A stretch of 11,925 nt of DNA. Source: GCA-2732805 sp964516605 (GTDB lineage Bacteria > Pseudomonadota > Gammaproteobacteria > Coxiellales > Coxiellaceae). A program made the position numbers and the translations under genes. This document shows, in pieces, positions 1 to 6,755 of the stretch. Below the pieces are notes generated by a model, which saw only the letters and a program-made list of their open reading frames with translations, ran no database searches and was not told where the DNA came from. The DNA lies in NCBI GenBank assembly GCA_964516605.1, contig CAZFAA010000060.1, positions 1 to 11,925 of the forward strand, written 5' to 3'. The stretch's first letter is position 1; every line of letters starts with the position of its first letter.

Positions 1-1
1 G

Positions 2-325
2 TTAGTAGCGATCTCCGCCGTTGCCGACACCTGCTTGACGATAAACACCGCCATTGCTGCCACCTGAGCGGCGTGTTGTGTTTTCTTTAGCTGTATTTAC
101 TTTTAATTTTCTACCATCAAGATCAGCACCATTAGCGGCTAAAGCCTTTTGACCGTCTTCATCAGATCCGTATGTAACAAATCCAAACCCTTTAGAACGG
201 CCTGTTTGGAAGTCGCTGATGAGCTTAATATCTTCGATAGTACCGGATTGAGCAAAGAAATCGCGGAGTTGTGCTTCAGTAGTATTGTAAGATAAATTTC
301 CTACATAGATTTTAGCTTGGTTCAT
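2..325 (-). CDS. Small RRM-type RNA-binding protein (glycine-rich tail)
   Basis: A 107-residue, probably cytoplasmic single-RRM protein that likely binds single-stranded RNA. The RNP2 motif KIYVGNLS lies at residues 5-12 and RNP1 (RSKGFGFVTY) at 43-52, both with the aromatic residues that stack on RNA bases. After the roughly 80-residue RRM comes a short basic, Gly/Asn/Arg-rich tail, like the bacterial and cyanobacterial 'glycine-rich RNA-binding protein' type. I chose the ATG at 325 because the RRM begins directly after it and AGGG lies about 10 bases upstream; the frame is open up to 379, but those residues do not look like part of the domain. A promoter is visible at 418-446, which predicts a leader of about 85 bases. 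A paralogous RRM with a membrane anchor lies at 1415-1780. Members of this family are often cold- or stress-induced, but nothing in the sequence proves that here. The RNA target is unknown. Confidence 0.9.
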   Translation of the reverse strand: MNQAKIYVGNLSYNTTEAQLRDFFAQSGTIEDIKLISDFQTGRSKGFGFVTYGSDEDGQKALAANGADLDGRKLKVNTAKENTTRRSGGSNGGVYRQAGVGNGGDRY

Positions 326-417
326 TTGTTTAACCCTATAAATCGTTAATAAAAACCTGGACATGAAACATGGGAGCATTCATTCGAGAAGGACCGAGAA
401 ACATATTAGGCCGCCTG

Positions 418-446
418 ATTATACGGTTATCTTAGTTAAAGGTAAA
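418..446 (-). promoter_or_regulatory. Sigma-70 promoter for the RRM gene at 2-325
   Basis: On the minus strand a perfect TATAAT (418-423) is preceded, after exactly 17 bases, by TTTACC (441-446), which matches 4 of 6 positions of the -35 consensus. Transcription would begin near 411 and give a leader of about 85 bases before the ATG at 325. That is long enough to hold regulatory structure, but I found no convincing hairpin in it. Confidence 0.6.
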
Positions 447-546
447 TGGATTTACAGGTATCTCTTATTTTTAGCGCAACCTACTGCAATTACATTACTT
501 ATGGACTTTATTGCTTTATAAGGCTTTATACCAACCAAATCACACT

Positions 547-789
547 AACCCCAGCTTGATAAAAAAAACAAATTTTTCAATGTATTAAAGTTAAACCGCT
601 ATATCAAAGCGTAATATAATGATAAATATTGTATTTTACTTGACGTACTTTTGCGCAACTGAGAGAATATGGCTAAATATATATCGATTATAATTCAAGA
701 TAAAACAGTGTAACGTAGCGCGGTCATTTGTCATTTCACACCTTCAATGCTGAGTTATATAGTAAGTTGGTGTCTTTAAAGCTGGGGTT
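547..789. repeat. 11-bp perfect inverted repeat, arms 221 bp apart
   Basis: AACCCCAGCTT at 547-557 is the exact reverse complement of AAGCTGGGGTT at 779-789. The arms are GC-richer than the surrounding sequence, so chance pairing is less likely than for an AT repeat. The right arm contains the GGGG Shine-Dalgarno of the gene starting at 796. The two readings are terminal repeats of a small non-coding element (about 243 bp), or a long-range RNA pairing that hides the ribosome site. No flanking target-site duplication is evident. Confidence 0.45.
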
Positions 790-795
790 TTTATA

Positions 796-1284
796 ATGAA
801 TAGGATTATTATTAGGGTAGTAGGGGTGATTTTGCTTCTGCCAAGTGTTGCTGCTATAGCAAGCGAACATACGAATCGTCATGGCTATATTGTAAATCAG
901 TACGTTTCGCTAGAGGGTGGTTATCTGGTGTTTCCTAAGGCCGGGGTAAGAATTAATAATACCTCTTTGGGTGCAACGGACATGAATGTTGCATACGCTG
1001 ACATACGAACTTCTTATCCTATTACATCTAAAATAAGTGTTTTTGCTACAGCGGGTTATTCAGCCATGTTTCAGAGTTTAGGTACTGAAGATACGGCATT
1101 AAATCAAAAAATCGTTAATCAATCACACACAAACTACAATCCTTTGGCTGGAGCAGGCGTTGAGTGTTATGCGACGCCTAAGTTAGGCCTAAATTTGCAA
1201 TATACAGCTTTTATTGGTGCTAATAGCAAAGTAGGTTATCCTACCACTCAGGTTGCTGCAGCAGGGCTCAGTGTGCATTTCTAA
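796..1284 (+). CDS. Short outer-membrane beta-barrel protein
   Basis: A 162-residue exported protein. Residues 1-22 form a signal peptide (Arg-containing start, hydrophobic VVGVILLLPSVAAIA core, cleavage around A20-A22). The mature part alternates polar and hydrophobic residues in about six predicted strands, and the protein ends in a C-terminal Phe (GLSVHF), the classic sorting signal recognised by the BAM complex. It resembles the small 'outer membrane beta-barrel' family found in Legionella-type bacteria, which usually has eight strands and about 180-210 residues; this copy may therefore lack an early strand pair. GGGG at 784-787, 8 bases before the ATG, supports the start. A hairpin terminator follows. 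The specific function (porin, adhesin or structural) cannot be read from the sequence. Confidence 0.75.
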   Translation: MNRIIIRVVGVILLLPSVAAIASEHTNRHGYIVNQYVSLEGGYLVFPKAGVRINNTSLGATDMNVAYADIRTSYPITSKISVFATAGYSAMFQSLGTEDTALNQKIVNQSHTNYNPLAGAGVECYATPKLGLNLQYTAFIGANSKVGYPTTQVAAAGLSVHF

Positions 1285-1340
1285 AAAGTGTTGCTTTACT
1301 TTTCTACGGACGTTGTCTAGAATCGGCTCTTTTAATAGTT

Positions 1341-1368
1341 ATCTAGATTATGATGTCTAGATTTTTTT
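1341..1368 (+). terminator. AT-rich hairpin terminator after the barrel gene
   Basis: ATCTAGA (1341-1347) pairs with TCTAGAT (1356-1362) across an 8-base loop, and the stem runs into a seven-T tract (1362-1368). The stem is only 7 bp and mostly AT, so termination may be leaky. A third TCTAGA copy sits at 1316-1321, giving three copies within 46 bases. Confidence 0.5.
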
Positions 1369-1414
1369 GTCCTACCAGCTTGTCTTGCTTAACCTCACGA
1401 GGATACACAATACC

Positions 1415-1780
1415 ATGGGTCATTCAATTATCATGCTTATTATAGCTATAATCATCATTTTTGCTATCACGTTACTCGTTATCATTATGCGCCGTCGCTC
1501 TCAATCCGGCTCAGCCGCATCTTATAACGATGCAGAAAGCCAACAGCTTTATATCGGTAATCTATCGTATCGTGTTCATGAACGTGATTTACGTGATTTT
1601 TTCTCACAGTATGGTGAAATTACTCATTTAAAAGTAGTTAAAGATCGCGATACACGCCGATCAAAAGGCTTTGGTTTTGTGACGTTTGCAACAGCAGATG
1701 AGGCCAATAATGCGCTAGTGGCGCATGGTGCTGAGATGTCTGGGCGCAATATCGTGGTCAGATTAGCTAAGCCTCGTTAG
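1415..1780 (+). CDS. Membrane-anchored RRM RNA-binding protein
   Basis: A 121-residue protein that combines one transmembrane helix (about residues 5-25, almost all Ile/Leu/Val) with a C-terminal RRM. RRR at 26-28 follows the helix, so by the positive-inside rule the RRM should face the cytoplasm. A short Ser/Ala-rich linker leads to RNP2 (LYIGNLSY, 45-52) and RNP1 (KGFGFVTF, 84-91). The protein ends right after the domain with no glycine tail. The domain is clearly related to the RRM at 2-325: both share the LRDFF helix and the RSKGFGFVT block. I chose the ATG at 1415 because GAGG lies 12 bases upstream and the membrane helix starts there; a TTG at 1367 in the same frame lies inside the preceding terminator. 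Inferred role: bringing an RNA or ribonucleoprotein to the inner membrane. No target is known. Confidence 0.85.
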   Translation: MGHSIIMLIIAIIIIFAITLLVIIMRRRSQSGSAASYNDAESQQLYIGNLSYRVHERDLRDFFSQYGEITHLKVVKDRDTRRSKGFGFVTFATADEANNALVAHGAEMSGRNIVVRLAKPR

Positions 1781-1964
1781 TTGCTACTTTCTCTACAACG
1801 TTTACTCATCTGTCGGCCATTTTGAAAGAAACATCGCTGCGCGGCTGACTTAGATTTTTGTTCAAACTATCCTAACAGTTGAGTAATGGGGTGTGCAAAA
1901 GGGGTGTTCTGACTTTTTACAAATAAAATGATTATTTTGTTTTATGAATTTAATCTAGTTGTTT

Positions 1965-2576
1965 TTATTCAAGTTTCATTACCTGATGCATTAATTGAAT
2001 CGTATCACAGGTTTCTTGCTTATAGAGCATATGTGGATCGATTGGGTTATAAATAATCTCTGCAATGGGAATACCGCGATTTTTGAGCGCTTCCAATGAT
2101 AGTAATGTGTGGTTAATACAGCCAAGTTTTAAGCCCACGACAAAAAATACAGGTATATTAAGCGCTTTAATTAAATCAATTAATAACTCCTTCTCGTTCA
2201 GAGGTGTCATCAAGCCGCCAGCACCTTCTATTAAAATAATATCAACATGAGTCTGTAATGCATCCGTGAGTGCGTGTTTGATGCCAACCACAGACAGCCT
2301 TACGCCAACGTGTTGCGCTGCGACATGTGGTGCGATAGGCGGTTCAAAGGCAAATGGATTAACCACGCTATACGGCAGTTTAATGGTGCTCGCTGCTTGT
2401 AATTTTAACGCATCATCATTGCGCAAACCTGTCGCAGTGTGCGCGCAGCCGCTGGCAATAGGCTTCAAACCTATAACGGATTTACCCTGCTTTTTATAGT
2501 GGTCGATCAGTTTAACGGTGCAATACGTTTTACCGCAGTCGGTATCGGTTCCGCTCACAAAATAGATTTCCGGCAT
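1965..2576 (-). CDS. bioD: Dethiobiotin synthetase
   Basis: ATP-dependent cyclisation of 7,8-diaminopelargonate with CO2 to dethiobiotin, the penultimate step of biotin synthesis, in the cytoplasm. The P-loop GTDTDCGKT is at residues 9-17 (family usually GTDTDVGKT). The LKPIASG block (37-43) carries the substrate-contacting Lys38, NDD at 53-55 supplies metal and ATP ligands, and EGAGG (117-121) is the second phosphate/metal motif. At 203 residues it is slightly shorter than the E. coli enzyme (about 225), with the C-terminus trimmed. It is the last gene of the bioBFCD operon, and its ATG follows the bioC stop by 2 bases, so translation is probably coupled. I see no strong terminator after it; the AT-rich imperfect repeat near 1919-1940 is weak. 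Confidence 0.97.
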   Translation of the reverse strand: MPEIYFVSGTDTDCGKTYCTVKLIDHYKKQGKSVIGLKPIASGCAHTATGLRNDDALKLQAASTIKLPYSVVNPFAFEPPIAPHVAAQHVGVRLSVVGIKHALTDALQTHVDIILIEGAGGLMTPLNEKELLIDLIKALNIPVFFVVGLKLGCINHTLLSLEALKNRGIPIAEIIYNPIDPHMLYKQETCDTIQLMHQVMKLE

Positions 2577-2578
2577 GT

Positions 2579-3346
2579 TTAATCCTTTGTTAAATGCAGG
2601 AGTATGACATCGTATACAGCGCCAATGCCATTATGTTGTCTGGGTTGTGTGTAATGACTCTCTAATGCTTTTAATTGCCGCATTGTTAACAGCCCTTTGT
2701 AAGAAGGTTCGCTAGGTAGCGAGCCTATTCTCTTTAAATTTTTTAATAAATCCAAGCAGGATGGGTGGTAATCAATAAATAATTGAGATTTCATACACTG
2801 CACAGTCAATAGTTGTTGCCGTGCAACCTCAAGCAATTCATTGGTCGATAAAAATGTGTTAATACCGTTGGTAATCCCTATTTTTTGATAACACAATTTT
2901 AATTCTTCTAGCGTGCGTTCTCCTAATGTGGTGGCGATAAAATGCCCTTGTCTTTTCAATACGCGCCGAGCTTCTTGAAACACATCTTTTATAGTGCACC
3001 ATTGCAACATTAAATTGGAGACAATCAGGTCAATCGATTGGGTTGCGAAAGGTAAGTGTTCACCAAAACAGCTCAGGTGCTGCTGCGCATAGCATTTATT
3101 TTTATTAATGTGCAGCATGCCCTCAGCGCAATCTGTGATAATAAGTTTAGAGTTGGGGTAGCGGCTGATTAGTTGGTTGCTTAAAAAACCTGTGCCAGCG
3201 CCTAATTCCAGGATGGTCTCTGCTTGTAGTTGAGCATCCTGAAGATGATCATTCAGATAGTGTGCAACGCGTTTCTGTAACTGTGCAGCGTGTTCATAGG
3301 TATTGGCGGCCGCATTAAAGGAGTGTTGAACGGTTGTTGAGCGCAT
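2579..3346 (-). CDS. bioC: Malonyl-ACP O-methyltransferase
   Basis: SAM-dependent methylation of malonyl-ACP (or -CoA). The methyl ester disguises the charged end, so the fatty-acid machinery can extend it to pimeloyl-ACP methyl ester. Length is 255 residues. The N-terminal SFNAAANTYEHAA block (9-21) matches the F-x-AA-x-x-Y-x-x-x-A signature of BioC. Motif I, ELGAGTG, is at 47-53 and binds SAM, and SNLMLQWC (110-117) corresponds to the family's SNLAVQWC. The start at 3346 lies inside bioF, giving a 32-base overlap between the two genes. A later start would remove the conserved N-terminal block, so the overlap looks real. The protein is BioC alone, with no fused esterase domain. Confidence 0.95.
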   Translation of the reverse strand: MRSTTVQHSFNAAANTYEHAAQLQKRVAHYLNDHLQDAQLQAETILELGAGTGFLSNQLISRYPNSKLIITDCAEGMLHINKNKCYAQQHLSCFGEHLPFATQSIDLIVSNLMLQWCTIKDVFQEARRVLKRQGHFIATTLGERTLEELKLCYQKIGITNGINTFLSTNELLEVARQQLLTVQCMKSQLFIDYHPSCLDLLKNLKRIGSLPSEPSYKGLLTMRQLKALESHYTQPRQHNGIGAVYDVILLHLTKD

Positions 3347-4445
3347 GCTTTTTTAACTCATCTATTAAGCAATCAATGTCATTTTTTGAATGTTTCACAT
3401 TCAATGTAATGCGTAGCAAGTTTTTTTTGGGGGGGACGCTTGGTGGTCTTAGGCAACCTACTTCAAATCCGACTGACGATAAATGGTGTTGCAAGGCCAT
3501 AGCTGCAGCGCTACTGGCTATGGGGATTGCTTGAATCGCTGTATTAGAGTCAATTACATTCAATCCGACTGTCTTTTGCTTAAAATAGTCTATTCTATCG
3601 CGTAGTTTTTGCTGATGCTGCGGCTCTTTTTGTAGAATTTCCAGAACTTTTAAGCCGGCATATGCAAAAAGAGGTGGTATGGAAGAGCTATAACGGTAAC
3701 TGCGTCCAAATTGAATGATTTTATCGATAACGGCTTTGCCGCCACACAACATAGCACCAAAGCAACCAAAGCCCTTGCTTAAGGGGTACGATACAATAGA
3801 AAATTGCGTCGGATCCAGTTGATAGTGACTAATACTGCCACGCCCTGATTCTCCCAATACCGCTAATCCGTGGGCATCATCAATCATCAAATTGGTAGCG
3901 TATTGTGTTTTCAGTGCAACAAGCTTTGCCAAGTCACACAGACTACCTGTGGTGCTAAAAACAGAATTGCTCAGAATGTGGCGCTGCGTGCTGACGGATT
4001 CGAGCCGTTGCGTTAATTCAGTAACATCACAATGCTTATAGCGTATTCTTTGGGTACGCGATAACAATAAACTATCAATCAATGAGGCATGGCAGTATTG
4101 ATCATAAAATACCGTATCAGTATGTGAAAGTAAGGATTGCACTAGGCTTAAGTTAGCCATGTAGCCCGAAGAGAAAAATACTGCGGACTCAAAGCCAGTG
4201 AATTCTGCAAAAGCACATTCAAACTCATGGTGTATTTTTTTGTAGCCATTTACTAGTGCCGAACCTTGACTGCTTAATCCGTATTGCGTCAAACCGATTT
4301 GCGCAGCGTTAATGACGACAGGGTGCTGAGATAAACCTAAATAATCGCTGGAATTAAAGCAGAGGGCTTGATCATGTGCTATATGACGTTTGCGCAGCAG
4401 ATGTTGATCTTTCCAAGTTTTTTCGGAATAGGTCATTAACTGCAT
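3315..4445 (-). CDS. bioF: 8-amino-7-oxononanoate (KAPA) synthase
   Basis: PLP enzyme that condenses pimeloyl-ACP/CoA with L-alanine to give KAPA. It has 376 residues, close to the usual 384. Key blocks are SSGYMAN (92-98), H119 in YCHAS (ring stacking), DDAHG (189-193, which contacts the PLP pyridine nitrogen) and the Schiff-base Lys224 in SYPLSKGFG. The usual SMDGD block is replaced by STTGS around 164-168, which is a deviation. The conserved RPPTVP block near the C-terminus is present as RPPSVP, and its codons contain a C7A8 run (3421-3435). Two starts are possible: ATG at 4445, which overlaps bioB by 10 bases, or ATG at 4436, which overlaps the bioB stop in a TAATG arrangement. Neither has a strong Shine-Dalgarno, so coupling to bioB is likely. 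Confidence 0.95.
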   Translation of the reverse strand: MQLMTYSEKTWKDQHLLRKRHIAHDQALCFNSSDYLGLSQHPVVINAAQIGLTQYGLSSQGSALVNGYKKIHHEFECAFAEFTGFESAVFFSSGYMANLSLVQSLLSHTDTVFYDQYCHASLIDSLLLSRTQRIRYKHCDVTELTQRLESVSTQRHILSNSVFSTTGSLCDLAKLVALKTQYATNLMIDDAHGLAVLGESGRGSISHYQLDPTQFSIVSYPLSKGFGCFGAMLCGGKAVIDKIIQFGRSYRYSSSIPPLFAYAGLKVLEILQKEPQHQQKLRDRIDYFKQKTVGLNVIDSNTAIQAIPIASSAAAMALQHHLSSVGFEVGCLRPPSVPPKKNLLRITLNVKHSKNDIDCLIDELKKHALNNRSTLL

Positions 4446-5407
4446 GGTACGCTTTCTTGTTTAACCGTTTCAAGATTAAGTTTTTTAAATAATTTTAAAT
4501 CTTCAGAAATATCATGCAACGACTGGGTTAGATATTTATCGCCAGCAATGACTGAGTTAGCACCCGCATAAAAACACATTGCTTGATACAAATCATCCAT
4601 GGTATTACGCCCAGCAGACAGGCGAATGGTTGATGTAGGCAACATAATACGCGCCAAGGCAATAAAGCGCACGTGCTCAATAGGGTCAACTCGTGTTTGT
4701 TTTTCAAGTGGTGTTCCAGGTGTGGGCATAAGAAGATTAACAGTAACCACTTTGGGTGGCGCCTTAAGGTGGGTTAATTCTATTAAAAGCTTAATGCGGT
4801 CCTCAATCGACTCGCCCATTCCTAAGATACCACCACAACAAATATTCATGCCGGCATTGTTTACATGCTCGAGTGTTTTCAAGCGGTCATCGTAGTTACG
4901 TGTTTTAATAATGCTGGAATAAAATTCACGTGATGAGTCCAGATTATGGTTGTAATAATCAACTCCTGCTTGTTGTAAGTCACAGGCTTGCTCTTCTGTT
5001 AGCATGCCAAGAGAAGCACAGCATTCAAGGCCTTCTTCTTTGACTACTTTTACCATATCCAATATGGCCGGTAATTCTTTTTGTGGAGGGCTGCGCCACG
5101 CCGTAACCAAACAAAAACGCGTTGCACCATTTTGTTTGGCTTGAATTACTTTCTCACGCACATCATCCAGGCTCCATAACGCTTCACGCTCCACATTGGT
5201 TTTATAATGTGCGCTTTGCGGGCAATAGGCGCAATCTTCGGGGCAGCCGCCTGTTTTTACACTTAATAACGTGGTGAGTTGAATTTGTGTTGGGTCAAAA
5301 TGCTGGCACAATATCGCGTGCGCTTGTGAGATTAATGACGGAAAAGGCTGATGATATAATTCATCTGCTTCTTTATAGGACCATTGTTTACTTTTATTTA
5401 CTCGCAT
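4436..5407 (-). CDS. bioB: Biotin synthase (radical SAM)
   Basis: Inserts sulfur into dethiobiotin to form biotin. Length is 323 residues from the ATG at 5407. The radical-SAM 4Fe-4S cysteines C55, C59 and C62 sit in GGCPEDCAYCPQS. The 2Fe-2S sulfur-donor cluster ligands C99, C130 and C190, with Arg262 in IRLSAGR, all align with the E. coli set, as does the YYNHNLD block. The frame stays open to 5503, but the start at 5407 matches known BioB N-termini, and a longer form would run into bioA. It is the first gene of the leftward bioBFCD operon, divergent from bioA with 58 bases between starts. No Shine-Dalgarno is seen at a proper distance. The promoter at 5416-5443 would start the mRNA only about 2 bases before the ATG, suggesting a near-leaderless message. 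Confidence 0.97.
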   Translation of the reverse strand: MRVNKSKQWSYKEADELYHQPFPSLISQAHAILCQHFDPTQIQLTTLLSVKTGGCPEDCAYCPQSAHYKTNVEREALWSLDDVREKVIQAKQNGATRFCLVTAWRSPPQKELPAILDMVKVVKEEGLECCASLGMLTEEQACDLQQAGVDYYNHNLDSSREFYSSIIKTRNYDDRLKTLEHVNNAGMNICCGGILGMGESIEDRIKLLIELTHLKAPPKVVTVNLLMPTPGTPLEKQTRVDPIEHVRFIALARIMLPTSTIRLSAGRNTMDDLYQAMCFYAGANSVIAGDKYLTQSLHDISEDLKLFKKLNLETVKQESVPCS

Positions 5408-5409
5408 GG

Positions 5410-5445
5410 GTTTACATGTTAACGTCTCTTGCAATTTTGTCAACA
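5410..5445. promoter_or_regulatory. Candidate biotin-repressor (BirA-like) operator
   Basis: TGTTAAC (5417-5423) and GTCAACA (5439-5445) are near-perfect inverted halves separated by 15 bases, and they lie over the -10 and -35 of the bioB promoter. TGTTAAC also forms, with the adjacent GTTTACA, a 14-bp palindrome at 5410-5423 with a single mismatched pair. BirA operators in gammaproteobacteria are built from TGTAAAC/GTTTACA-type halves, so the content fits. The spacing is shorter than in the E. coli operator as I recall it, so the assignment is tentative. Position between divergent bioA and bioB supports a role in biotin feedback. Confidence 0.4.
5416..5443 (-). promoter_or_regulatory. Promoter of the bioBFCD operon
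   Basis: On the minus strand a perfect TTGACA (5438-5443) is followed after 16 bases by TAACAT (5416-5421), which matches 4 of 6 positions of the -10 consensus. The predicted start, about 5409, is only two bases upstream of the bioB ATG at 5407. The rightward bioA promoter is not clear: TTTACA (5411-5416) is a fair -35, but no good -10 follows. Confidence 0.5.
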
Positions 5446-5465
5446 GCATTATTGATGGGGTCATT

Positions 5466-6755
5466 ATGAGCCAAACATCTTCTGCATTGTGGCATCCTTG
5501 CACGCAAATGAAAGATCACGAGCAAGTGCCACCATTACATGTAAAAAGTGCACAAGGTTCTATTTTAGAATTAGAAAATGGTCAACACGTTATTGATGCG
5601 CTTTCCAGTTGGTGGTGCAAAAGTTTAGGTCATGGCCATCCTGTATTGCGTGATGCGTTAAAGCAGCAGGCTGATCAACTTGAGCATTGCATGTTGGGAA
5701 GTGGTACGCATAATGCAATTGAGCAGTTATCTCTTAAGCTCACGCAGTTAATGCCCAATCTGACCAAGGTCACTTACGCCAGTGATGGCGCCTGTGCTAT
5801 AGAAATTGCAATGAAAATGAGTTTGCATGCGCGAAATATTTTAGGGCAATCACGTAAAACAAAATTTGCAGCATTACAAGGTGCTTACCATGGTGAAACC
5901 TGTGGCGCACTGAGCGTGAGTGATATGGGTATATTCCGTGATCCTTATGAGGTCCTATTAACACCTGCTTATTTCATTCGAGGCTTGTCTTATGTGCATA
6001 CTCGTCAGGATCCATTATGGAAAGATGCGGCATTACAGTGGCAACATATTCAGCAACAATTAGATCCGCTTACAGATACCTTAACGGCTATAGTCATTGA
6101 ACCCATTTTACAAGCGACTAATTATATGCAACTGTATAGTGCGGATACGTTAAAACGTCTGCGTGCTTGGTGTGATGCGCACGATGTGCATTTGATTGCA
6201 GATGAAATTATGACAGGACTTGGACGCACTGGTAAAATGTTAGCGTGTGAACATGCTGCAATTCAACCTGATTTTATCTGTTTAAGTAAGTCGTTAACGG
6301 CGGGGTGGTTACCCATGAGTGCCGTGCTCACAACAGATGCTATTTATGATTTATTTTATGGCGATTACCGCAAAGGCAACACGTTTATGCACTCGCATAC
6401 GTTTGCTGGAAATCCGTTGGCAGCGCGTGTTGCTTTAGCTAATTTCGAGGTGATGGAGCAAGAACAGTTGGTGACACGTGCTGCCAGCATGGAAGCCTTT
6501 TTATTAGAAAGAATGCAGCATATTGCCGTGAAAACAGGACAGCTTAACAATGTGCGCGGTATTGGAACGGTGGTGGCGGCGGATCTTATTAACCCGCAGA
6601 ACATACCTCGCTATGGTTTTGAAATCTATAAGCGCGCTTTAGAGCATGGTGTATTGATGAGACCTTTGGGTAATACGGTGTATTGGGTACTGCCGTTGAA
6701 TGTGACAAGGGATATCGTTGAAGCAATACAAGATGCGATGTTACGCATACTGTAA
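5466..6755 (+). CDS. bioA: Adenosylmethionine-8-amino-7-oxononanoate aminotransferase
   Basis: PLP enzyme that transfers an amino group from SAM to KAPA, giving 7,8-diaminopelargonate. Length is 429 residues, the same as E. coli BioA. Motifs in order are WHPCTQMKDHE (9-19), SSWWCKSLGHGHP (47-59), the phosphate-binding SDGACAIEIAMK (106-117), GAYHGET (139-145), DEIMTGLGRTGKM (246-258) and the Schiff-base Lys275 in LSKSLTAGW. HSHTFAGNPLAA follows near 315-326. The ATG at 5466 is chosen over an in-frame ATG at 5406 because the conserved protein begins here and GGGG lies 5 bases upstream. It is divergent from bioB, so the locus has the E. coli-like bioA|bioBFCD arrangement. Its stop codon lies inside the loop of a terminator hairpin. 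Confidence 0.97.
   Translation: MSQTSSALWHPCTQMKDHEQVPPLHVKSAQGSILELENGQHVIDALSSWWCKSLGHGHPVLRDALKQQADQLEHCMLGSGTHNAIEQLSLKLTQLMPNLTKVTYASDGACAIEIAMKMSLHARNILGQSRKTKFAALQGAYHGETCGALSVSDMGIFRDPYEVLLTPAYFIRGLSYVHTRQDPLWKDAALQWQHIQQQLDPLTDTLTAIVIEPILQATNYMQLYSADTLKRLRAWCDAHDVHLIADEIMTGLGRTGKMLACEHAAIQPDFICLSKSLTAGWLPMSAVLTTDAIYDLFYGDYRKGNTFMHSHTFAGNPLAARVALANFEVMEQEQLVTRAASMEAFLLERMQHIAVKTGQLNNVRGIGTVVAADLINPQNIPRYGFEIYKRALEHGVLMRPLGNTVYWVLPLNVTRDIVEAIQDAMLRIL

Larger units (their letters stand above)
326..795. other. Gene-poor intergenic region between divergent genes
   Basis: These 470 bases are very AT-rich and show no convincing coding frame or RNA gene. They hold the leftward promoter at 418-446 and an 11-bp perfect inverted repeat whose arms are at 547-557 and 779-789. 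A TTGACG element at 640-645 could be a rightward -35 for the outer-membrane gene, but the best downstream -10 candidates (around 664-679) are poor, so that promoter is left uncalled. Confidence 0.6.

Noticed and set aside
641..648. TGACGTAC, identical to the core of the E. coli cspA cold box, upstream of the barrel gene
   Set aside because: Only 8 bases match, it is not at a transcript start I can place, and the gene downstream is not a cold-shock gene. Most likely it is part of a -35-like TTGACG or chance.
1888..1907. Direct repeat GGGGTGT at 1888-1894 and 1901-1907
   Set aside because: Two 7-base copies with no gene or promoter relationship; within chance expectation.
1919..1940. Possible shared terminator between the membrane RRM gene and bioD
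   Set aside because: The ACAAA/TTTGT arms are 5 bp, the inner bases are mismatched, and it is all AT, so it is too weak to call.
5406..5465. Longer bioA starting at the ATG at 5406
   Set aside because: The extra 20 residues do not resemble BioA N-termini and would cross the bioB promoter. The ATG at 5466 has a ribosome site and gives the standard 429 residues.
5408..5503. N-terminal extension of bioB up to 5503
   Set aside because: BioB proteins begin at the residue encoded at 5407; the extension overlaps bioA coding sequence and lacks conservation signals.
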